NCBI GenBank assembly: GCA_038025085.1
Contig: CM076145.1
Span: 20,259,057-20,323,056 of the forward strand
Source of the DNA: Tetragonia tetragonoides
Taxonomy: Eukaryota > Streptophyta > Magnoliopsida > Caryophyllales > Aizoaceae
Reading direction: 5' to 3'
DNA: 64,000 nt
Position numbers and translations under genes: made by a program. Under the pieces are notes generated by a model that had not been told where the DNA came from, ran no database searches, and was given only the letters and a program-made list of their open reading frames with translations. Below are positions 56,330-64,000 of the stretch, one piece after another. Within the stretch, counting starts at the first letter, position 1, and each line of letters begins with the position of its first letter.

Positions 56330-56575
56330 CGGTCTACCTTAATGACCGACCTATATGGTAGCCCATATGTGTCAGTTGTTTTGGTCGACCGTCACACATT
56401 CCTATCCGCCTTTTTATTTTCCTTATTTTCGGCTTATGTGTGGCGGTTGTGAAGAAGAACCGCCGCACATTCTTAAACGTTATTCACAAAAATTCCACCG
56501 CATAACTATGTGTAGCGATTGCAACGAGTGACCGTCACACATTAGGCAATGCACATGGGTGTTTCTGTACTAGTG
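56330..56575. repeat. Right terminus and subterminal repeats of the CACTA-type element
   Basis: Ends TACTAGTG at 56575 (CACTAGTA on the minus strand). The inner 240 bases hold at least four related GACCGTCACACATT/GCCGCACATTC motifs, the transposase-binding-like repeats of CACTA elements. Confidence 0.7.
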
Positions 56576-56806
56576 GAAATGAGTGCTCATTGAATAAAAT
56601 TCTCACACTATTTTTGGGCATTAGGAATTCTAATAATATTAAGAGTTAAGACTTAGAGCCTAGGTTTATGAAAAGAATATTCGTTTTTACATTTTATATT
56701 GTTTAATTATTACACTTATCCGTATCCTATTTTTTCTGAGTTGCAGTATCCCGTATCCGTATCTGTACCCCTCTCCGCACCTGTATCCATATCTGTGCAA
56801 CCTAGT
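56576..56806. other. Flank of the CACTA end
   Basis: AT-rich; near 56750-56800 an irregular CCGTATCCGTATC-type repeat ending GTGCAACC. This recalls the subterminal GGGTACGGG repeats of the 756-bp transposon. Breaks at 56807 into the leader of a minus-strand Tat element. Confidence 0.4.
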
Positions 56807-58583
56807 TAGGAACTACCTAAAAATAAAAGAAAAAGACTCCTAGCACGTAACTACATGTTGGCACATAGTCACGACATTCATGCATTCAGGCAAGCATTAG
56901 AACGACGTAGTTACAGGCAAACATGTGATCAGACGGGTATTACAATGACACCTGCACAACAAGCAAGCGAATGCACAAATGTGGGCTAGAGGATTTTGGC
57001 TCCTGCGAGGTTACCACAACAAATTAGAATTTCCGTCCGGCGGATGGTCAACACATCAATTGAAATTCTTTTCACCAACAAGAGTCGATGAGTCGTGGGT
57101 GAGGAAGTGTCGGTTTGCACGATAGGACAACTGTATATTCCTTTAGATATACGGGTTGTCTACGAGTTTCGGCTCATACTTCCTCGAGGGTCGATAAGGG
57201 TCAAAAATTGTACCAAGGCACATGCAAATGATGCAATATACGGAACATGTTATTAAACAATTAAGAAAACTTGACTTTCGAGTCTCACCCTCTTAAATAA
57301 GTCCCCAGTGAAGTCGCCACTGTAAGGACCCGGGATTTTCCGCCACGGAGTGTGTTCTTATAGAAAATTTGTAAGTTGGGGGCTTAGATAAGTTCAAGGA
57401 ACCGTCGTGTTATAAAAGCATTTGAAAAGTCTTGAATTGAATAAAACCCATGAAAGAGGTCACAATTTTGCTACCGACGTTTTACCGAAGGGACAACACA
57501 GTAGCGCGAAAAGTGAACTAATCATTTTTTAGAAAGACTCCGCTCATATAGAATATATAAGTACCCAAGAATAAAGGGTTCGGGGCGAATGTACGAGGTG
57601 GGAAGGTCTTGGGCACCCAACTCGCCCGTTTTACGATAACCTCTACTAACTCAAGTTTGCATAATAATTTAAAGACATGATTCCCACACAAAACCGGATT
57701 AACAACCTAGATTAGACGATTAATTGGTTTATCACAAGCATCAAGACATTTGATTATTGACCCATATTTAGACATGCATTTGTTTGACAAGTTGAGCATT
57801 ACAACAGTTAGACATGCTTATTACGGAATTGAAAGACAGTATTTAGGAAGCAATAAAGGACATGATTAGCATGACATCTACATTTTGACTACTAGAAAAT
57901 AAACAGTTAAGAAATTAATTTGATTTGAGCTTTCATGAGTTTTGTACCTGAACTGTAGGCTATTTAGCAATGAAAAGTAAAACAACATCTCAAGTAAGGA
58001 ATATAAATGATTTGGAAGAAAGAGGGGAGGCTCAGTGTTAATACTCCTGAGAATAGAGGTTGTCAACTGTAGACCATGTCTTTTAAACTGAAGGGAGAGG
58101 GTCGTATATATAGTGAAAGAAATAGGGTTGCTCAGCTGAAGAGATGGCCGAAAACTGAAGAAACCGGGTGAAAAGAGTTGTTGCTAGCTGGCTCAGCGGG
58201 AGCCGCTGACGACTCTTGCCACAGCTGCTGGCGGCTCGCGCTGAGCTGTTGGCGGCTATGGAGCTGCCAGCTGGATGTCGTCATATGACGACAACCAGGC
58301 ATTTTTGGGATTTTTCGGATGAATTTAAATGTTCTGAAATGTGAAGAGACCGTTTTACCCTCGATTGGCAACTTTGCAACCGAGGGTGGGAAAAAGACAC
58401 GGGTGCCGTTGGAAAGCTCTTGAACGAGGCTTTTGAATGTGATCGAAATAAAGGAGTGATTGAGGAAAAATCTGAGACCTTATTTTACCTATCAAAGCAA
58501 AAATAGCATTCAAGTGTATAAATTACTCCTCTCATCATCGGGCTTTTGCGGAGAAATCTGGCGATGCTTTTTAGGCGTCTACA
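56807..58583 (-). mobile_element. 5' end of a Tat element on the minus strand (LTR, primer site, leader)
   Basis: LTR family 2 copy c at 57321-58583 (1263 bp, minus strand TGTAGACGCC...GGGTCCTTACA). The primer site TGGCGACTTCACTGGGGA is at 57302-57319, and the leader to 56807 is homologous to 35141-35640. TATA-like run at 58105-58112, GC-rich tract 58185-58270, palindrome at about 58271-58297. It stops before gag. Confidence 0.85.
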
Positions 58584-58702
58584 GTTTCCTTAAATTTGGT
58601 GGTGACTTCTTTCAATCTTAATCACGTCCCTAGTACAATGAATAAATCTTTATGTGCATTCACACTTGAAAGATTCATGAGCAACAAAATTTCCTAGACT
58701 AC
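58584..58702 (+). mobile_element. Remnant of LTR family 3
   Basis: AAATTTGGTGGTGACTTCTT through AGATTCATGAGCAAC matches the 3' part of 37144-38577 and 24790-24900. It directly abuts the minus-strand LTR. Confidence 0.65.
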
Positions 58703-58786
58703 TCTCCTCCTTTCCTCCCCACGTCTGCGCCCCAACAAAAGTGGTAAGAGCGCAATCTTCACCCTTCGAGGGAGGGAGGCGATCCC

Positions 58787-59751
58787 GCTAGTTTACAAAG
58801 TCGTGGCCTCGTTGTACCACTTATAAGAAAATTAAAGCAATTATGTGAATTGAATTAAATTAGAGTAAAACTCCTAATGGGTCCATAGGAGTAGTCGAGC
58901 AATCGGGATTACGCCTAATGGGGTAGTTCAGGGATGCGTGATTTCCAAGTTACTTTATGGACACCTCATTGTGTTTTCGAGGCGGATCATTCCCCATTTA
59001 TTAAGTCCTCTAGACTCGCTTATTATACTACAGGTGGTGTGCACACTAGAGTCCTTAAGTTCATGGCATGATTGTATCTTTCGATGAACAATATGGGTAA
59101 TCGTTGTTCTATTCTCTATCTTACATCTCTCTAATCAAGCCGGATTGTCTATGTCGTGTTTCGTATGATCACTATACAAGAATTTCATGTAAATGAATGT
59201 CATTATATGTATGCTTGATTATATGCTTATGTGCGTATGCAAATGAATTTTGATGATCTTCTAAAACCTCAGGTAAGGTTTGCGAAATGTTTTTACTGGT
59301 ATGAATGACGTTTATTCAGTTTATCTGATTTTTGTTTCTCTTTCGTTTCTTTTCTTTTCTTCAGTATTTTATTTCCGTCACGGAAACCAAAGTGCAGGTT
59401 TAGTCGAGTGAAGACGTACAGCATGGAAGCTAGAGTTGGCGTCAGTTTTAGAACTCTTTATTTCAGTTAAGATTGTTGGGATTTTGGTTTGTGCCCTTTG
59501 AAGGCAAGTTGTAATAAATTTAAATGGACTTAAGTTCACTATCTTGATAACTTCGATATTCATGTTTAATTCGTTTTAGTTTCCTTATTAAGCTTCTTTG
59601 ATGTCTAGTCCTTCTTTCTGCTTAGCATTTTTTTCCTTAGCGATAAATGTTCCAGTAGTGCCCTTGAGTTTGTGACAGTTCAGTGGTGTCGAGTTATGTA
59701 TAATGACGTCGATAGTTCCCAGAAAATCATTGTATATTCGGGGGTGTTACA
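58787..59751 (+). mobile_element. Del/Tekay-type LTR F2 (3' half)
   Basis: Homologous along its length to 43545-44504 (shared GTAGTCGAGCAATCGGGATT, GATGAACA.TATGGGTAATCG) and ends GGGGGTGTTACA. The 5' half is missing. The following sequence is not a primer site. Confidence 0.75.
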
Positions 59752-60057
59752 CGATTACGCACAAAACCTGTGGTTGCGCTGTCTCGCTAACCTTTTCATT
59801 CTCTGAGAATAAGGATCCTCTTCAGTTGTCAGTTGCCCACCGCAAGCATTTACGTTGCTACCTATCACCAATATTTTTCTTACTTTCACTAAGACGGAAT
59901 CTATGCATCCAATGAGCGCGTTTCAGACAAGGTTTGCCTAATTTACATTCATGTTGTACACTTTCACACACCGATTGCACGTAATCATCCTCCAACATGT
60001 CGCCTTCGAAATATTTTGATATTCTCTTTACTCAAGCTCGATCAAAGTGGGCGCTTT
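59752..60057 (+). other. Tat 3' untranslated remnant with polypurine tract
   Basis: Similar to the end of D's 3' region (CGCTGTCTCGCTAACC.., TCGCCTTCG.AATA.TTTGAT, ACTCAAGCTCGATCAAA). Ends in the polypurine-like AAAGTGGGCGCTTT directly before an LTR. Confidence 0.65.
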
Positions 60058-60663
60058 TGTAAACACCTAAAAAGTATCGTCAGATTTCTCCACAAAAACC
60101 CGATGATGAAGTGCATAATTTTATATGCTTTTATACTATTTTTCTTGATAGGTAAATGAAATCACAAGTTTTCCAAACATTCCCTCCATCTCCACTGCAT
60201 TCAATAGCCTCGCTCAAAAGCTTTCAAACGACACCTCTTGTGCGTCATTCCGACCCCCAGTTACAAAGACATCGCTTTTAGGATAATCGAGGGTAAAACC
60301 GCCTTTCACTAAGAAGGGTAAAATCGCCATTTCACATTCTCAGTCCATTATCCAAAGTAACCTTTCGGATTAATTTAATTTGTTAGAATATCCAAAAGAC
60401 TGAATGTCGTCATCCAGCCGGCGCCCGTGGATCACATTCTATCAAACCAAGGGTCGCTAACGGCCGCAGAGGAGACTTAGGGCCACTAGCGACCGCGGCT
60501 TGCCAGCTGGGCCCGGCACCATCTCTTGGGACTATCAGGGCCACTAGCGGTCGCGATCTTCCTTCTAGAAGCCTCAAGGCGTCCAACGGCCTTGCATAGC
60601 TGTTGAAAGTGTTTTCCTTCTGGACGAAGTTACGGGACTCTGTCTTCTCACCTGTACAACCAT
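60058..60663 (+). mobile_element. Tat LTR (5' half), interrupted by copia-type LTR
   Basis: Begins TGTAAACACC after a polypurine-like tract. It contains the half-palindrome ATGTCGTCATCCAG (about 60402) and a GC-rich GCTAACGGCCGC.. tract (60455-60600). It stops at 60663, where a TGTTGG...CCAACA LTR starts. Confidence 0.7.
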
Positions 60664-63600
60664 TGTTGGATAATATTTTTGGAAACTTAGGTTAATGGCA
60701 TAAACAACTCCGAGGCACGCCTAGGGCCCTTTCCTAAAGACTTGATTTTTCCCTATGTGCAATGGGAGAACCAAAACAGTCTTTGAGATACAACAGAGTT
60801 CCGTTCCTAACAGCGTCTTGCACTAACGATATTAGGACACTAAGAGACCAAGGAGAAGGCAAGGTTGAGAGAATAGTGTGTTACATGGTACCAGGATGTT
60901 ACTCCCTTGTAACCATATGTTAAACTTGTGTTAACCATATACCAAGAGGCTTGAGACTTTCTCTATTTCTAGAAAAAACATGCCTCTTGTGAGCTATTGT
61001 GACCTTTCATTTATGTGTCACACATGAAGCATCATGCCTATTAGCATGTATCTTTTCACCAATAGGCAAAATTAAACCATTGTGTCTCTTGGAATAAGCC
61101 CTCTTCATAGATAGACATGTATAAACCAACATGTCTTATCACACACTACACATACATTTTGGAAATATAATTCCAACAATCCCCCGCCATTTCCAACGAT
61201 GTATGTAAATTCAACCTTGGAAATCTCACACATAATAAAGGTCTCTTGCGAGTTGAACCTTTACATAGTGTACTTAGCGTACAATTAGTCAGGATAGAAA
61301 CGATACGTTATGCTTTGAACCGACGATCCTCTTTTACTAACTCAGTCTAAGACACGTACGAGACTTCATACTTATTCCCTTCTTAATCTACTTAGCAAAC
61401 CGACACACGGCTGGCCTTGTGTCCGTATCTATCCATGAATGCATAAGAACCCAAGCCCCTTAGGTCCGTTAGAAGCGGCACCACTCCGACATTCACGTAG
61501 GTGGATCTTATCAGTACCCCTAGTAGTACCAGAATAGATTCCTATTCCATACGATACACCCGCTCAAAATTCATTAAGAGATATTTCTCAACCTCCTCAT
61601 ACACATGGGAATTAATCAAGCACTCCTTTGGGATGTAATTTATTAACTTAGTGCTTGTAAATCACTTGTGATGTACTTGAACTCTTTGAACTTAAGACTC
61701 GTAGGTTCTCTCGAGCATTAAGTAGAGGTTGCACCAAAGTGACTTAGTAGGATTTACACATCCCTCATGGCATCAAGCCATATATGTATCATTGTGCACA
61801 CTCAATTTTAGATTCACGAATCAATCTGAAATAAAAACATTTTCTGGGTCATTTAATACCCCCACCATAACGGCAAACCATCCATAAACATGCACGCATA
61901 TCAATAATGCTCATTGATAAATGTATTCCACATATGTATTGTTATAATACTAAACCCCCACCATGGCCATGGATTTATCTAGTAATTAGACATAACAATC
62001 CACATCATACTATTCACTATAAGTGAATACATTCACTATCAAGTGAACACATCAATATAAAATTGATACTTCAAGTCCAACGACACATGAACTTACAAAG
62101 TTAATTAAAATTATATACAAAGAGTATAACTCTCTTTTAGTGACAACCAATAAAATTTATTATCATCATGTCACAAACATAAATTCATGTCATACTTATT
62201 TGTGATCTAGTCATCATATATCTCTTAACACAAACCATACATAAACAATATATCATGTGCTTCAAGAGACTCACATTTAACCTTTAAGACGAAAAAGCCT
62301 AAATCACAAAAATAACATTGCCACTATACATGCAATTCCATATGATTTATTATAATCACTATAGACATCTTCCGTGGTACCCCCAATCTATACCGTGGTA
62401 TGACATACAGTTCTACCACTAGATATCAGTGTTTCCCCCCATCATAAACATGGATATAGTGATAGGACATAATATTTCACATAATGACATTTACTTGGGC
62501 AAATAATTCATAGTAGCAAAACTGTTTGACATCAAGATCCAAACAAATTAACATGGACCAATAATTTCCATCTAATAAACTTCCAGGAACAAATTTTAGT
62601 ACTTTCAAGTTCAGACTCATGAACTTAACATATGACCATTTGTGTTCTATCATAAAAATATCTAACTCCAAATCTCATGAACTTTACATAATCTTCTAAA
62701 ACCGAAGACAATAGTATAAATCTTTTGTAACAACTTCCCATATAGATATCACAAAACTATTTTGGTCACATAACTCTGTATTTATCCCAATAATAACATG
62801 TTAAATAAATAACACACACATATATTCGAACAAGTAAGCAATAACCAACTTAACATGAAACATATATAACAAATTTCAAAATTTAATACAATGAAATTTC
62901 AAGTTCAATGACATGAACTCAAACAAATATCCAATTAGAAGATACACAATTTTTGGCTATTATAACTCAATAGAAAATATTCAATAATATACATTGAGTA
63001 CAGTAAGACACCAAAATTTTAACATGCATATGATATACAACATGGAAAACTAATTAGATTTTATAATCACCACCAAAAAATCATTTTCAAATACATATAC
63101 GAACTATATATGAAAACTTTTATATAAACCATAAACATGACTAAATGCCATAATTTATTTTGGTGCAACATATAGACAATACATTCTCTGGTTTACACAA
63201 GTGGTAAAAATAGCATCACATATATACACGATATATAATTGTACTAATATGAAACTTAATAAAACTGCCATATGCCCCTAACCAACAAAGCAAACCAAAT
63301 TGCAAAACATGTCAGATTCACATTTCTCAAGACATAACTATTTGCTAAATGCTAAATTGCAAATATACATTAGTAAATCCCAACACAAAAATTGTGTTTG
63401 GATTAATATCATGCAAAGAATCTCCGATCATATATGCATGCCGATCGATTGACTTGGCGCAGTCATAATCACAATTGGTATATTAAACCCGCATCTACTC
63501 TTAAGTTGCCATTCTTTTTGACATTGAAACATTTTTAATGGTATATAACTGTCATTAAACTTCCACTAAACCACTAGCAATTAGCATTGTCAAGAACAAT

Positions 63601-64000
63601 GCGTATTAGCATAATTACCAATAGTCTCTATGTGACAACAAATAAAATTGTACAACTCTCATTATAAATTGTATCACCTATCACGACAAAATTAGGCACC
63701 AAAAGTTCATTCCATGCGTTGATAGAGTACTATAATCATCACATAGCAATAAATCATGTAATATCTAATAACAAACAATTTAGCCATGCATGTAATTGTA
63801 CCAAATAATTTACTTATCTCATATGCATTTCCGTCACCGCAAGGAGGAGATAAAAATAAGATCGATCCATCAACATGCCTGTGTTGACCCATGATCCTTC
63901 GTCCAAAATTATCACATAACAAACTTCCAACATCACCTATCGCCATAAGCCCCATCATGTAAATAAAATGTACAAAATCAAGTTTTTAGATTGTTGGATA
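60664..64000 (-). mobile_element. Copia-type LTR element without recognised coding region (minus strand)
   Basis: An LTR at 60664-61178 (515 bp) bounded by TGTTGG and CCAACA. On the minus strand it is preceded by GGCGGGGGAT, the kind of polypurine tract typical before plant copia 3' LTRs. The interior 61179-63991 is AT-rich, without gag or pol. TGTTGGATA recurs at 63992-64000, the same string as at 60664, so the second LTR probably starts at the window edge. No tRNA-iMet primer site is visible there. It resembles a LARD-like non-autonomous element. Confidence 0.5.
61179..63991. other. AT-rich interior of the copia-type element
   Basis: 2.8 kb without a supported gene. Dispersed ATGAACTTA/TCAAGTTCA-type strings recur (about 62085, 62605, 62900), perhaps an old degenerate repeat. 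The small ORFs at 62477 and 63707 show no family features. Confidence 0.5.

Larger units (their letters stand above)
44505..56575. mobile_element. CACTA-type DNA transposon remnant with nested elements
   Basis: The right end is clear: on the minus strand the sequence from 56575 reads CACTAGTACAGAAA and carries repeated subterminal ATGTGTGACGGT units (56330-56560). Similar units (CCGTCGCACATTC, CGTCACACATTC) occur at about 45023-45087, left of element G. G's target duplication shows that 45612 and 52833 were once adjacent. No left CACTA end and no transposase were found; the left border is set by LTR F1 and is uncertain. Confidence 0.55.

Noticed and set aside
42556..59751. LTRs F1 and F2 as the two ends of one nested Del-type element
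   Set aside because: F1 is not followed by a primer site and F2 is not preceded by a polypurine tract; both lack their 5' parts, so they are better seen as separate remnants.

Overview
The window is plant nuclear DNA, probably eudicot heterochromatin or intergenic space. It is built almost entirely from nested and broken LTR retrotransposons. Evidence: several Ty3/gypsy polyproteins with dual RNase H domains and TGTAGAC...TTACA LTRs (Tat/Ogre lineage), Del/Tekay-type chromovirus pieces with a tRNA-iMet primer site, one copia-type LTR element, and a CACTA-type DNA transposon end. I see no intact host gene. The only host-like coding pieces are a Rab GTPase exon fragment and a plastid-transit-peptide-like first exon, both beside the CACTA end. 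The species cannot be named from sequence alone.

Layout. 1-15053: Tat element A (leader, gag, protease, RT/RNase H, second RNase H/integrase, two antisense genes, a minisatellite, polypurine tract, 3' LTR). 15449-16738: solo Tat LTR. 16739-24489: Del/Tekay element E, with a partly duplicated 5' LTR that holds a reverse-strand solo Tat LTR (perfect GTAAC target duplication), an extra ORF before gag, gag and a dead protease; the rest is missing. 24490 to about 34990: Tat element B, a close but heavily mutated relative of A with the same antisense gene. 34996-42555: fragments of Tat elements C and D and LTRs of three families. 42556-44504: Del-type LTR. 44505-56575: CACTA-type remnant containing a tRNA-like sequence, Tat element G (45613-52827, TAGTG target duplication), a 756-bp inverted-repeat transposon and the two host-gene fragments. 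56807-60663: reverse-strand Tat 5' end, Del-type LTR and Tat 3' end. 60664-64000: copia-type LTR element with no recognised coding content.

How the parts work together: in A and B the sense strand encodes the usual retrotransposon machinery. The antisense strand between pol and the 3' LTR carries separate genes of plant-mobile-domain / DUF7745 type. These have their own TATA-like boxes and spliceosomal introns at positions shared by A and B. Upstream of these antisense genes lies the same kind of AGCGGC/GCCGCT-rich tract that precedes the TATA box in the Tat LTRs. That antisense module, and the CACTA end with host exons, are the most interesting parts. All coding regions carry stops or frameshifts, so nothing here looks autonomous today.
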